A DNA stretch of 52,426 nucleotides, from the NCBI GenBank assembly GCA_947451385.1, contig CANFYZ010000015.1, positions 1 to 52,426 of the forward strand, read 5' to 3'. The stretch is from Comamonadaceae bacterium. Its GTDB lineage: Bacteria > Pseudomonadota > Gammaproteobacteria > Burkholderiales > Burkholderiaceae_C. Numbering within the stretch: position 1 is the first letter of the stretch; each line of letters begins with the position of its first letter. This document shows positions 8,164-16,704 of the stretch, piece by piece. Position numbers and translations under genes: made by a program. The notes beneath the pieces were generated by a model. The model saw only the letters and a program-made list of their open reading frames with translations. It had not been told where the DNA came from and searched no databases.

Positions 8164-8976
8164 ATGAGGTTTTCTGTGCAAGAAAATGATTTTGTTTTTC
8201 CGTTCTCTTGGCTCGGTTTCGATTTAAGTGCGCTTTCATTGGCTTCCAAACTTTTGATGCTCTACGGACTGTTGATGTGGCTTGCTTTGGGGATCACCTA
8301 CATCATTTCCCTCAGCGATGCACGCACCATTCGAGAGGTGGGCATCTGGGTTAAACCCATGAAATTCATGGCCGCCACGGCCTTGTTTGCCTGGACCACG
8401 GTCGCGGTTGCCGAATTGGCTAATTCAAGCCTGACGCACGGGGCGGCCTACACGGGGATTTGCAGCTTGCTTTTCGCCACCTCCCTTTTTGAAGTGGTGT
8501 ACATCACCTACCAAGCGTCCCAAGGGGCTGCGTCACACTACAACACCAGTGATTCTTGGCACGCACTGATGTTTGGCCTGATGGCCCTTGCGGCAGTTGG
8601 GCTCACCGCGACACAAGGTTGGCTGGCTTGGGAGATTTGGCGAGCAGAAGGCGCCAAGCCATTGGCCGTCACAACTTGGGGGGTCATTGCTGGACTGACT
8701 TTGACCTTCCTACTTTCCACGATCAGCGGATTCATGCTGGGAGGCCATCAGCCACCGGCAGGCTCAGGCTTACCCCTCGTGGGCTGGCATGTGTACAACG
8801 ATGTTCGTCCCGCCCATTTTCTGGGGGTACATGCCCAACAACTGATTCCCCTTTGGGGCCTGTTTGCCGAACGTTTTCTGGGCAACCATGCGCCCCACGC
8901 CCTGACCGCAGGCTGCTCTGTGTATGTGGTTTTATGGGGGCTGCTCACCTGGAGTAGCTTGGCCAATGGGGTTTGA
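8164..8976 (+). CDS. Unknown integral membrane protein, about seven helices
   Basis: I do not recognise a named function for this 270-residue protein. It has about seven hydrophobic helices, starting near residues 30-50 (LLMLYGLLMWLALGITYIIS) and 66-85 and ending at LTAGCSVYVVLWGLLTWSSL. Conserved-looking polar features are WVKPMKF before helix 2 and NDVRPAHFLGVHAQQLIPL in helix 6, with two His spaced four apart that could bind haem or another cofactor. It is divergent from the MpaB-like gene and closes the photolyase-containing module. The start at 8164 lacks a strong ribosome site. It ends before a hairpin at 9008-9034. Confidence 0.7.
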   Translation: MRFSVQENDFVFPFSWLGFDLSALSLASKLLMLYGLLMWLALGITYIISLSDARTIREVGIWVKPMKFMAATALFAWTTVAVAELANSSLTHGAAYTGICSLLFATSLFEVVYITYQASQGAASHYNTSDSWHALMFGLMALAAVGLTATQGWLAWEIWRAEGAKPLAVTTWGVIAGLTLTFLLSTISGFMLGGHQPPAGSGLPLVGWHVYNDVRPAHFLGVHAQQLIPLWGLFAERFLGNHAPHALTAGCSVYVVLWGLLTWSSLANGV

Positions 8977-9007
8977 ATAAATTTGCAGCCGTCCGCGGTG
9001 GGTTGAT

Positions 9008-9034
9008 GGCTGTCTTTCAAAATAAAAGACAGCC
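9008..9034. terminator. Hairpin between convergent genes (possible bidirectional terminator)
   Basis: A perfect 10-bp inverted repeat, GGCTGTCTTT (9008-9017) and AAAGACAGCC (9025-9034), with a 7-base loop. It lies between the stop of the membrane-protein gene (8976) and the stop of the nitrile hydratase accessory gene (9075). There is no clear U-run after the stem on either strand, so termination strength is uncertain. Confidence 0.5.
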
Positions 9035-9074
9035 AACGCGGCGCGACTGAAATTTGAACGACCTGATCAGCGGC

Positions 9075-9476
9075 TCAGAACTCGGCGTCTAAAACAATCG
9101 GTTGGCCATGGGGCGTGTTTGCGGCTGCATGCTCCCAAGCATGCTCCAGTTCATGGATCTGATCGGGCGTGCCCAGATGGTGTTCGATCACCATCTTCTC
9201 CAAGGCATTCAGCCAGTGCGTGTAATAGCCGTGTCCGTCGTCTTTGTCACCCAGCGCTTGGGCTTGGCGAATTTCATGGGTGAGCGCAGCAGCCCACTCA
9301 GGCCAAGTGAATACGCCTTTTTCATGCAATTGCAAAGTCATGGCAAAGGCCTGTGCTTGCCAAGGTTCCGCAAACACAAAACCCTCATTGCCGGTGGACA
9401 AAGGCAGGCCATCTGCACATTGACGGGCGATGTCTTCGAGGGTGAGCTGTGTCGATGGCGTCAGGCAGGCATTCAT
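9075..9476 (-). CDS. Nitrile hydratase accessory protein (activator)
   Basis: A 133-residue protein related to the N-terminal part of the nitrile hydratase beta subunit, of the kind that delivers cobalt to, and swaps alpha subunits into, cobalt-type enzymes. Visible features are the helical FVFAEPWQAQAFAMTLQLHEKG and FTWPEWAAALTHEI stretches and GHGYYTHWLNALEKMVIEH, which parallels [17 protein letters not shown] in the beta subunit here. The ATG at 9476 shares one base with the stop of the beta gene; a GTG at 9479 is an alternative. It is the third gene of the alpha-beta-accessory operon. Confidence 0.88.
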   Translation of the reverse strand: MNACLTPSTQLTLEDIARQCADGLPLSTGNEGFVFAEPWQAQAFAMTLQLHEKGVFTWPEWAAALTHEIRQAQALGDKDDGHGYYTHWLNALEKMVIEHHLGTPDQIHELEHAWEHAAANTPHGQPIVLDAEF

Positions 9477-10150
9477 CACAAAACGGCTTCCAAATAAGGT
9501 TCCCAGGCATCCACACTCACCTGTACTTGCGGGTCGGCACCTTCACCCCAGAGTTCTGGGCCCTCAAACACCACGGTATAAAGCCATTCCGCTTGGCTGT
9601 TGAAAGGCGGCAAGGCGCTGTCGACGTGGCTGTCGGGGTAGACATGCGCGCCATGCACCATGACCACCTTGCCCGTGTGACCTCGCACATAACGCGGCAA
9701 CCGTGTGTGGCCTTGCGGGTGAATATTGCGCGCACGCACCCGTTGTCCTACGGCAAAGCCTGCCGGACGAGTGGCTTCGCGCAGAGTCGGCGAGCCTGCG
9801 GCAAGCGCGGCGTCGACCGAATCCAATGTCAGAACGCGGGCGACAGGACCAGGGGGGGCTTGCAGCTGGCCGCTGGACAGTTCGCTTGCAGTGACCAGAC
9901 CGCGTTCCAGGATCAGTTGCTCGAGAGCACGAATCCAGATTTCGTAGTAACTGCTCGACAAATAAATGGAAGGCGGCAAGGATTCACGGGCAGACCGCGC
10001 CAGATCGATGTTCCATTGACCGCTTGCCCCCATGGCCACGGTGACCGCCATGGCGCGACTTTCCCATGGCGCATGAAACAAAGGTTCATCGGGCTCGGGC
10101 CGCACCCGACCAAACCCTTGCATCCCGCCCATGTCGTGCACGCCGTTCAT
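9476..10150 (-). CDS. nthB: Nitrile hydratase subunit beta
   Basis: Structural subunit of nitrile hydratase, which converts nitriles to amides. The 224-residue protein begins [16 protein letters not shown], the standard beta N-terminus, and has the [23 protein letters not shown] helix region. The C-terminal SH3-like barrel is visible as [21 protein letters not shown], then VYPDSHVDS and [13 protein letters not shown]. It forms the alpha-beta dimer with the product of the next gene upstream, overlapping it in an ATGA arrangement (10147-10150). Confidence 0.96.
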   Translation of the reverse strand: MNGVHDMGGMQGFGRVRPEPDEPLFHAPWESRAMAVTVAMGASGQWNIDLARSARESLPPSIYLSSSYYEIWIRALEQLILERGLVTASELSSGQLQAPPGPVARVLTLDSVDAALAAGSPTLREATRPAGFAVGQRVRARNIHPQGHTRLPRYVRGHTGKVVMVHGAHVYPDSHVDSALPPFNSQAEWLYTVVFEGPELWGEGADPQVQVSVDAWEPYLEAVL

Positions 10151-10779
10151 GCTGCCTCCGACAAGGCCAAGCCGGTGCCGATCATTGAATTGCGCGTCAC
10201 GCGCAGCGCCAACTGTTCTTCATTCAGATGCTCGGTTCCAGGGGGGCGCATGGGCAAGACCATGTAGCGGACTTCGGCGGTGGAATCCCAAACTCGGAAG
10301 GTGCTGTGCTCGGGCAAGGTGACCCCAAAATCGGCCAGCACACCGCGCGGATCCATCACCGCCTTGGCCCGATAGGCGGCGCTTTTGTACCAAACAGGGG
10401 GCAAACCCAATATCGGCCAAGGGTAGCAACTGCACAAGGTGCAAACCACCATGTTGTGCACCTCAGGCGTATTGGCAACCGCCACCATGTGCTCTCCCTG
10501 CCTGCCGCTGTACCCCAGCGAGGCAATGGCGGCCGTCGCGTCTTGGAGAAGCCAAGCATGAAAGGCCGGGTCACTCCACGCCTTGGCCACCACACGGGCG
10601 CCGTTGTGGGGTCCCACCTCGGTCTCGTAAATTTCAACGATCCGGTCCAGCGCAGCCGGGTCCACGTAGCCTTTGCGCGTCAAGAGCGTTTCTAAGGCGC
10701 GGACGCGGACGTCCATGTCGCTCAAATGGCTGGGCTCATCGGGTCCGTGCGCGTGGTGGTGGTGATGCTGATCGCTCAA
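10147..10779 (-). CDS. nthA: Nitrile hydratase subunit alpha, cobalt type
   Basis: Catalytic subunit, 210 residues. The metal site reads [10 protein letters not shown] (C113, C116, S117, C118). The Thr after the first Cys is the signature of non-corrin cobalt enzymes, whereas iron types have Ser there. The metal-binding cysteines are expected to be oxidised post-translationally. The first residues carry a His run (residues 5-9 and 11), as in some pseudomonad cobalt enzymes. I place the start at TTG 10779 because AGGAG lies 7 bases upstream; the longer frame from TTG 10818 would add an unconserved tail over that site. No amidase gene is nearby to use the amide product. Confidence 0.95.
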   Translation of the reverse strand: MSDQHHHHHAHGPDEPSHLSDMDVRVRALETLLTRKGYVDPAALDRIVEIYETEVGPHNGARVVAKAWSDPAFHAWLLQDATAAIASLGYSGRQGEHMVAVANTPEVHNMVVCTLCSCYPWPILGLPPVWYKSAAYRAKAVMDPRGVLADFGVTLPEHSTFRVWDSTAEVRYMVLPMRPPGTEHLNEEQLALRVTRNSMIGTGLALSEAA

Positions 10780-10913
10780 ACGGGGTCTCCTCAAGAAGCC
10801 AGCGGCTTCACTGGACAAAAAATCTTTCGAAGATCATAGACAACAATTCGAAAGCGTGATGCCGATCAGGGTTTGAAACCGGCTGCGACCGCGCCCAAGG
10901 GGCAGGCCGGGCT

Positions 10914-11444
10914 TCAAGGTGTTTGACAGCTGCCATGAAACTGCCTGAACACCTTCGGCGTCATCGGCTGCGCTTGCGCAAACAAGCCCTTTTTTTGGCT
11001 TCGCGCTTGGCGTTCTAACTCGGCATAGGGGCCGGCACTGGCGCGAAAGTGGTAAGCCCAAGCCATGCCCGAGGCGACCATTTCCGCACCGACGTCCCGT
11101 CCGTCGATTTCAACTCGCGCCAAGACACGGCCATAGGTGTCGGTGCCATGCGGAATCACCTGGACGGTTTTGCGATGCACCCACTGAATCAAGGCGTCGC
11201 GAGAGACTTCGCCGCCAGGCTGACAACGTTCAGGCGCGTCGATGCCCTCAATGCGCAGCTTGACCGCTTCATGCGCTTGCTCCGGCAAAACCAACAAGGT
11301 GTCGCCATCGGCCACCCAACTGACCCAACCCGTCCAGCGGGTGTGCTCCATGGTGGACGCAGTGGGCACCACAGCAGGCTGTGCCCACAGCAGGGTGCAC
11401 AGCCCCCAAAGGACGAACCCGCTGGCCATTCGAATACGGTTCAT
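10914..11444 (-). CDS. Secreted thermonuclease-like (SNase) nuclease
   Basis: A 176-residue protein with a signal peptide (hydrophobic MASGFVLWGLCTLLWAQP) and one staphylococcal-nuclease OB fold. The motifs are VADGDTLLV, LRIEGIDAPE (catalytic Arg and Asp region), YGRVLARVEIDGRDV and a terminal AYHFRASAGPYAELERQAR helix. The family cleaves DNA and RNA, usually with Ca2+. The export signal suggests periplasmic or extracellular scavenging or defence. The ATG at 11444 is chosen over a TTG one codon upstream. It is divergent from the Bug gene at 11614 and lies upstream of the nitrile hydratase operon without obvious functional relation. Confidence 0.87.
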   Translation of the reverse strand: MNRIRMASGFVLWGLCTLLWAQPAVVPTASTMEHTRWTGWVSWVADGDTLLVLPEQAHEAVKLRIEGIDAPERCQPGGEVSRDALIQWVHRKTVQVIPHGTDTYGRVLARVEIDGRDVGAEMVASGMAWAYHFRASAGPYAELERQARSQKKGLFAQAQPMTPKVFRQFHGSCQTP

Positions 11445-11613
11445 CAAGGGATTTCCAAGGTTTTGAAAATAATCGGCGGCGGCAACTAGTCACCTAGGGT
11501 TTACGAGAAGGGGGGTGGGTGAAATCAAACCTCCTCGGACAGGCTACATTCTGAGGTCAATCACCCTGCTTGCCACTCACCGCGCCTCACCTTTTCAAGT
11601 TGGACATTCCACC

Positions 11614-12594
11614 ATGAACTTCATGCCTGCCATCACGCGTCGACTCCTGCCTTGGGCCAGCTTGGCCACCGCCTTGTGCGCTTTGGCGGCCCCCGTTCAA
11701 GCGCAAGACAAGCCGCCGCTGAAAATTTTGGTCGGCTTCGCGCCGGGCGGTTCGGCCGATGTGCTGGCGCGCTTGATCGCCGAGTCGATCCGAGATGACT
11801 TTTCGACCATCATCGTCGACAACAAGCCCGGTGCGGGCGGGCGCATTGCGCTGAACGCGGTGAAGGCCGCCAAGCCAGACGGGCAAACCGTGATCGTGCT
11901 GCCCAGCGGCCCGATGGTGCTGTTCCCGCATGTGTACAAAAAGCTCGACTACGACGCGGTGAAAGACTTCACCCCGGTTTCGCAAATTGCGCGCTTTCAG
12001 TTCGGTGTGGTGTCGGGCCCGGCGACGAATGTGAAGACGGTGGCGGAGATGTTGGCCAAAGCCAAAACCGATCCGGCCAGCGCCAGCTACGGCACACCCG
12101 GTGCGGGCACCTTGCCGCATTTCATGGGGGTGTTGCTGGAGCAATCCACTGGCGTCAGCCTGAACCATGTGCCTTTTCAAGGCGGTGCCCCGGCCAACAA
12201 CGCGCTGCTGGGCGGCCACATCGGCTACAAGTTTGACGTGGTGTCTGAAACCGCTGAACTGCACCACAACAAAAAAGTACGCATCATCGCGGTGACCGGT
12301 TCGCAGCGCGACCCGCAAGTGCCCGAAGTGCCCACGCTCAAAGAATCGGGCGTGAACATGGAGGCCACCGCCTGGTTTGCCATGTACGGCCCCGCTGGCC
12401 TGAAAGGCGAAGCGCTGGCCCGCTTGGAAAAAGCAGTGATGAAAGCCGTGCGCGACCCGGCTTTGAAAGACAAATTGATCAAGCTCGGCTACGAGCCGAT
12501 CGGCTCCAATGCCAGTGATTTGGCGGCGGCACAAAAAGCCGACCTGGCCCGTTGGGAAAAACCCATCAAGGCCACCGGTGTAGAACTCGACTGA
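11614..12594 (+). CDS. TctC/Bug family periplasmic receptor
   Basis: A 326-residue Bug protein, first of a tandem pair. The signal peptide ends near LAAPVQAQ, and the mature part starts DKPPLKILVGFAPGGSADVLARL, with KPGAGGRIALNAV, KPDGQTV and GSQRDPQVPEVPTLKESG typical of the family. The start at ATG 11614 is preferred because the in-frame extension to 11515 has no signal-like features. The next Bug gene begins 9 bp after its stop, and a sulfatase follows, so the ligand could be a sulfated or carboxylated organic compound; this is inference from context only. Confidence 0.9.
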   Translation: MNFMPAITRRLLPWASLATALCALAAPVQAQDKPPLKILVGFAPGGSADVLARLIAESIRDDFSTIIVDNKPGAGGRIALNAVKAAKPDGQTVIVLPSGPMVLFPHVYKKLDYDAVKDFTPVSQIARFQFGVVSGPATNVKTVAEMLAKAKTDPASASYGTPGAGTLPHFMGVLLEQSTGVSLNHVPFQGGAPANNALLGGHIGYKFDVVSETAELHHNKKVRIIAVTGSQRDPQVPEVPTLKESGVNMEATAWFAMYGPAGLKGEALARLEKAVMKAVRDPALKDKLIKLGYEPIGSNASDLAAAQKADLARWEKPIKATGVELD

Positions 12595-12603
12595 AGCCCT
12601 GCC

Positions 12604-13611
12604 ATGACCCTGTCACGCCGCACCTCCGCACAGACCCTCGCCCTCTTCATGGCCTGCGCCAGCTGCCTGCTGCTGGCGCCCGGCGCGCAAGCGCAAGCGC
12701 AAGGGCAAGGGCAAGCGCAAAACTACCCGAGCAAACCGATCCGCTTTGTCAACAACTTTCCGCCGGGCGGCCCGTCTGACTTTTTGGCGCGCACCGTGGG
12801 TGAGGCCATCACCACCGCCTTCAAGCAACCGGTGGTCACCGAAAACAAAGCCGGTGCCGGTGGCAACATTGGCGCAGACTTGGTGGCCAAGAGTCCGGCC
12901 GATGGTTACACCGTGCTGTTCGGCATTGACACCGCCTTCACCGTCAATCCATCGATTTACAAGGGCATGCCCTTCAAGCCCAGTGACTTCAAGCCCATCA
13001 TGGTGATGGTCTCCTCCGGCTTGCTGGTGGGCGCGCATCCGGGCACCGGTTTCAAAAGCATGAAAGACCTGATCGCCCAAGGCAAAGGCAAGGGCCTGAA
13101 CTTCAGCAGCGGCGGCAGTGGGAGCCCGGGTCACTTGGCGGCAGAAATTTTCATGGACGCGGCCGGCATCCAAATCCAGCACGTCCCCTACAAAGGCAAC
13201 ACGCCCGCTGTGTTGGCGGTGTTGTCGGGCGAGGTCGATGCGGGCGTCTTGGCCACGCCCGGCATGCTTCCCCACGTCAAAGCCGGCAAGATCACACCTT
13301 TGGCGGTGACCAGCCGCCAACGCTCGCGCTCTGCGCCTGAGGTGCCCACGGTGAGCGAGCTGGGCCTGAAAGATTTGGAGTTGGAAGTGCTGTACATCGC
13401 CATGGTGCCCGCTGCCACGCCCGAGCCGGTGGTGCAGGTGCTGCAAAAAGCGTTCACCGAGGCCCTGAAACGCCCCGACACCCAAGCGCAATTGGCCAGC
13501 ATGGATTTGTTTTTCGAAGGTCTGACCGGTGCCGACGCGAGCAAACGCCTGAGCGACTTGGCACAGCGCTATGCCCGCACTGTCCAGTCCACCGGCATGA
13601 AAGTCGAATGA
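12604..13611 (+). CDS. TctC/Bug family periplasmic receptor (second of tandem pair)
   Basis: A 335-residue Bug protein. The signal region MACASCLLLAPGAQAQ runs into a low-complexity QAQGQGQAQ stretch before the mature start NYPSKPIRFVNNFPPGGPSD. Family blocks include ENKAGAGGNIGADLVAKSPADGY and TSRQRSRSAPEVPTVSELG. It clearly differs in sequence from the preceding Bug, so the pair is unlikely to be a recent duplication and may bind different ligands. Its stop overlaps the sulfatase start (ATGA at 13608-13611), showing translational coupling. Confidence 0.9.
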   Translation: MTLSRRTSAQTLALFMACASCLLLAPGAQAQAQGQGQAQNYPSKPIRFVNNFPPGGPSDFLARTVGEAITTAFKQPVVTENKAGAGGNIGADLVAKSPADGYTVLFGIDTAFTVNPSIYKGMPFKPSDFKPIMVMVSSGLLVGAHPGTGFKSMKDLIAQGKGKGLNFSSGGSGSPGHLAAEIFMDAAGIQIQHVPYKGNTPAVLAVLSGEVDAGVLATPGMLPHVKAGKITPLAVTSRQRSRSAPEVPTVSELGLKDLELEVLYIAMVPAATPEPVVQVLQKAFTEALKRPDTQAQLASMDLFFEGLTGADASKRLSDLAQRYARTVQSTGMKVE

Positions 13612-14957
13612 ACCACATGAATCCCTCCACTGCCGCGCGCCCCAACATCGTCTTCATCGTCGCCGACGACCTGGGTTTTGCCGACCTGGGTTGCTACGGC
13701 GGCCGCGATGCAGCCTTCGGCCCCATCTCGCCGGTGCTCGACCAACTGGCGTCCCAGGGGCTGAAATTCACCGACGGATATGCCAACTCGCCGGTCTGCT
13801 CACCCACCCGTTTTGCGCTGATGACCGCGCGCTACCAATACCGCCTGCGCGGTGCGGCCGAAGAACCCATCAACAGCCGAGCACGCAACAGCACCACGCT
13901 GGGCCTGCCGACCTCGCACCCCACCCTGCCCTCGCAGCTCAAGGCCGTGGGTTACCGCACCGCTTTGATTGGCAAATGGCACATGGGCTATCCGCCCACC
14001 TTTGGCCCCTTGCGCTCGGGGTACGACGAATTTTTTGGCCCCATGGCGGGCGGTGTGGACTACTTCACCCATTGCGCCTCCAACGGCGCGCATGACCTCT
14101 GGGTGGGCGAAGAAGAACAGCCGCACGAAGGCTATTTGACCGATCTGATCTCGCGCCACGCGGTGGACTTTGTTGAGCGCATGGCCCAAGGCGAACGCGC
14201 CAAGGACCCCTTCTTTTTGAGCCTGCACTACACCGCGCCGCACTGGCCCTGGGAAACGCGCGAAGACCATGCCCTCGCGCAGGAGGTCAAAGACAATTTG
14301 TTCCATCTGCACGGCGGCAACATCCACACCTACCAGCGCATGATCCACCACATGGACGAAGGCATTGGCTGGGTGGTCGATGCCTTGAAAAGAACCGGGC
14401 AATTGGACAACACGCTGATCGTCTTCACCAGCGACAACGGCGGTGAGCGCTTCAGCGACAACTGGCCCTTGGTGGGCGGCAAGATGGACTTGACCGAAGG
14501 CGGGATTCGCGTGCCCTGGATCGCCCATTGGCCGGCCGGTATCGCGCCCGGCGGCGTCAGCGCCCAGCACTGCATGACCATGGACTGGTCGGCCACGATG
14601 ATGGCGCTGGGCGGTGCCACGCCCGACCCCGACTACCCGCTGGACGGCGTGTCGCTGTGCGACGTGCTGCGCAACCCAGCGCACACGTTCGAGCGCCCCA
14701 TGCACTGGCGCATGAACCACCGTGGCCAGCGCGCCATGCGCCTGGGCGACTGGAAATACCTGCGCGTGGATGGCCACGACTACCTGTTCAACATCCCTGC
14801 CGATGCGCGTGAACGCGCCAACCAGGGCGGCCGCCAACCCGCGCAATTGCAAGCCCTGCGCGAACAATGGGAAACCTGGAACGCCAGCATGCCCGCCATT
14901 CCCGAAGATGCCACCATCAGCCTGGGCTACTCGGTCAAAGACATGCCGCAGCGCTGA
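13608..14957 (+). CDS. Sulfatase (arylsulfatase-like, formylglycine type)
   Basis: A 449-residue sulfate-ester hydrolase of the alkaline-phosphatase superfamily. It starts PNIVFIVADDLGFADLGCYGG, with D20 and D21 as expected Ca2+ ligands. The active-site signature is C64-S-P-T-R68, which meets the CxPxR requirement for conversion of Cys to formylglycine. Further conserved parts are GKWHMG, HYTAPHWPW and FTSDNGGE. No signal peptide is visible, so it probably acts in the cytoplasm on an imported sulfate ester. No formylglycine-generating enzyme is in the window. Translational coupling to the upstream Bug receptor and the adjacent SulP transporter suggest an organosulfate-use unit. Confidence 0.9.
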   Translation: MNHMNPSTAARPNIVFIVADDLGFADLGCYGGRDAAFGPISPVLDQLASQGLKFTDGYANSPVCSPTRFALMTARYQYRLRGAAEEPINSRARNSTTLGLPTSHPTLPSQLKAVGYRTALIGKWHMGYPPTFGPLRSGYDEFFGPMAGGVDYFTHCASNGAHDLWVGEEEQPHEGYLTDLISRHAVDFVERMAQGERAKDPFFLSLHYTAPHWPWETREDHALAQEVKDNLFHLHGGNIHTYQRMIHHMDEGIGWVVDALKRTGQLDNTLIVFTSDNGGERFSDNWPLVGGKMDLTEGGIRVPWIAHWPAGIAPGGVSAQHCMTMDWSATMMALGGATPDPDYPLDGVSLCDVLRNPAHTFERPMHWRMNHRGQRAMRLGDWKYLRVDGHDYLFNIPADARERANQGGRQPAQLQALREQWETWNASMPAIPEDATISLGYSVKDMPQR

Positions 14958-14990
14958 GCCGCGCACTCACCACTGCAGCGACAATCGAGC

Positions 14991-16676
14991 ATGGCTTCTT
15001 TGCAACGGTTTTTGACTTTCCGCGACTGGCCGCGTCTGACACCGGAGTTGGCACGCATTGAGGTGTTGGCCGGCCTGACCGTGGCGCTGGTGATGATTCC
15101 GCAGGCCGTGGCCTACGCGGGCTTGGCCGGCATGCCCTTGGTCACTGGCTTGTACACCTGTTTGTTGCCCGCTTTGCTGGCCGTGCTCTTTGGCAGCGCC
15201 AACCGCTTGTCGGTCGGGCCTGCGGCCTTGACCTGTGTGCTGATCGGCGCCTCGCTGACCGGCTTGGCTGAGCCGGGCTCAGCCGAGTGGGTGTCCTTGG
15301 CGGTGTGGTTGTCTTTGCTGTCGGGCGGCATTCAGTTGCTTCTGGGTCTGGGCAGTTACGGCTGGTTGATCAACCTCATCAGCTCGCCCATCATGATGGG
15401 CTTCACCCAAGCCGCCTCTTTGTTGATCATGGCCTCGCAAGTTCCGGCCTTGCTGGGCGTGCGCTCCTGGGACCACGCCGTGGCCACCTGGCCGGTGTGG
15501 CTCACCGCATGGCCGGCCTGGTTTGGCGTGGGCAGTGTGTTGCTCTTGTTTTGGCTGCGCCGCACCCTGCCGCGTTGGCCCGGGGTGATGCTGGTCATGG
15601 GTGCGGCCTCGGTGCTGGGCTACGCCATCGGGTACGCGCAGCACGGCAGCGTCATCGGTCTGCTGCCCTCGGGCTTGCCCGCGCTGTCTTGGCCCGATTG
15701 GCCCGGCTGGGAGCAACTCAATCAATTGTGGGTGCCGGCCATGGTGATTGCCTTGGTCAGTTTTTTAGAAACCGCGTCCAGTGCGCGCATCGAATGCCAG
15801 CGCGATGGACGCCGCTGGGACGACAGCACCGAATTGTTCAGCCAAGGTCTGGCCAAGCTGGCCTCGGCCTTCTTGGGCAGCTTTCCCACCAGTACCTCGT
15901 TCTCGCGCTCGGCGCTGATGCTGTATGCCGGCGCGCGCTCAGGTTGGGCGGTGGTGTTCTCAATTGTCTTTGTGTTGCTGGCCCTGCTGCTGCTGATGCC
16001 GGCCTTGCAATTTGTACCCAAGTCGGTGATGGCGGCGGCGGTGATCGTGGCCGTGTCCAATTTGTTCCAGCCGCGGCAGTTTCTCAAGCTGTGGCAAATT
16101 GACCGGGCTGAAACGCTCACCGCGGGCATCACCTTTGCCATCACCTTGCTGACCGCGCCCCGCATTTACTGGGGCGTGCTGACCGGTGTGGTGGTGGGTT
16201 TGTCGCACTTTTTGCACACCCGCTTGCACCCGCGCATCATCGAAGTCGGGCAACACCCCGATGGCTCCTTGCGCGATCGCCATTTGTTGCAACTGCCGCT
16301 GCTCGCACCCCAGGTGTATGCCTTGCGCATGGATGCCGAGCTGGACTTTGCCGCGGCCAGTGCATTTGAACGCACCATCGTCGAGCACCTGAACCAACAC
16401 CCTGAAGTGCAGCACGTGTGTCTGTTTGCCCATCCGATCAATCGCATCGATGTCACTGGGGTAGAAACTTTTGCGCAACTCCACCAGTTGCTGATCCGCA
16501 AAGGCATCACGCTCCACATCAGTGGCATCAAATTACCGGTGCTCACCGCTTTGCAAAAGGCGGGGCAGTTGCAACCCAGCGCAACGCTGCGGCTGTACCG
16601 AACCGATGCCGAAGCCATCAAAGCCTTGTCGGCATTGAACGAGGATCCAGCAGACATGGCCGCTGCCGTGATCTGA
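14991..16676 (+). CDS. SulP family inorganic anion (sulfate) transporter with STAS domain
   Basis: A 561-residue membrane transporter. The N-terminal part shows the SulP signatures EVLAGLTVALVMIPQAVAYA and GLYTCLLPALLAVLFGSA, followed by roughly a dozen hydrophobic helices. The C-terminal cytoplasmic STAS domain covers about residues 440-540 (DAELDFAAASAFERTIVEHL, INRIDVTGVETFAQL). SulP proteins move sulfate, bicarbonate or related anions. It lies 33 bp downstream of the sulfatase on the same strand, so sulfate or sulfate-ester traffic is the contextual guess. Bicarbonate transport cannot be excluded. Confidence 0.9.
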   Translation: MASLQRFLTFRDWPRLTPELARIEVLAGLTVALVMIPQAVAYAGLAGMPLVTGLYTCLLPALLAVLFGSANRLSVGPAALTCVLIGASLTGLAEPGSAEWVSLAVWLSLLSGGIQLLLGLGSYGWLINLISSPIMMGFTQAASLLIMASQVPALLGVRSWDHAVATWPVWLTAWPAWFGVGSVLLLFWLRRTLPRWPGVMLVMGAASVLGYAIGYAQHGSVIGLLPSGLPALSWPDWPGWEQLNQLWVPAMVIALVSFLETASSARIECQRDGRRWDDSTELFSQGLAKLASAFLGSFPTSTSFSRSALMLYAGARSGWAVVFSIVFVLLALLLLMPALQFVPKSVMAAAVIVAVSNLFQPRQFLKLWQIDRAETLTAGITFAITLLTAPRIYWGVLTGVVVGLSHFLHTRLHPRIIEVGQHPDGSLRDRHLLQLPLLAPQVYALRMDAELDFAAASAFERTIVEHLNQHPEVQHVCLFAHPINRIDVTGVETFAQLHQLLIRKGITLHISGIKLPVLTALQKAGQLQPSATLRLYRTDAEAIKALSALNEDPADMAAAVI

Positions 16677-16704
16677 AATCCATGGTCGATCCCAAGGGCC
16701 AAGC

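Noticed and set aside
7989-8962. Exact 14-mer CTGGAGTAGCTTGG at 7989-8002 and 8949-8962
   Set aside because: A few 14-mer pairs are expected by chance in a window this size; one copy is within coding sequence and there is no further similarity around them.
13800-14966. 388-codon minus-strand frame
   Set aside because: Antisense to the sulfatase gene; composition is that of a shadow frame.
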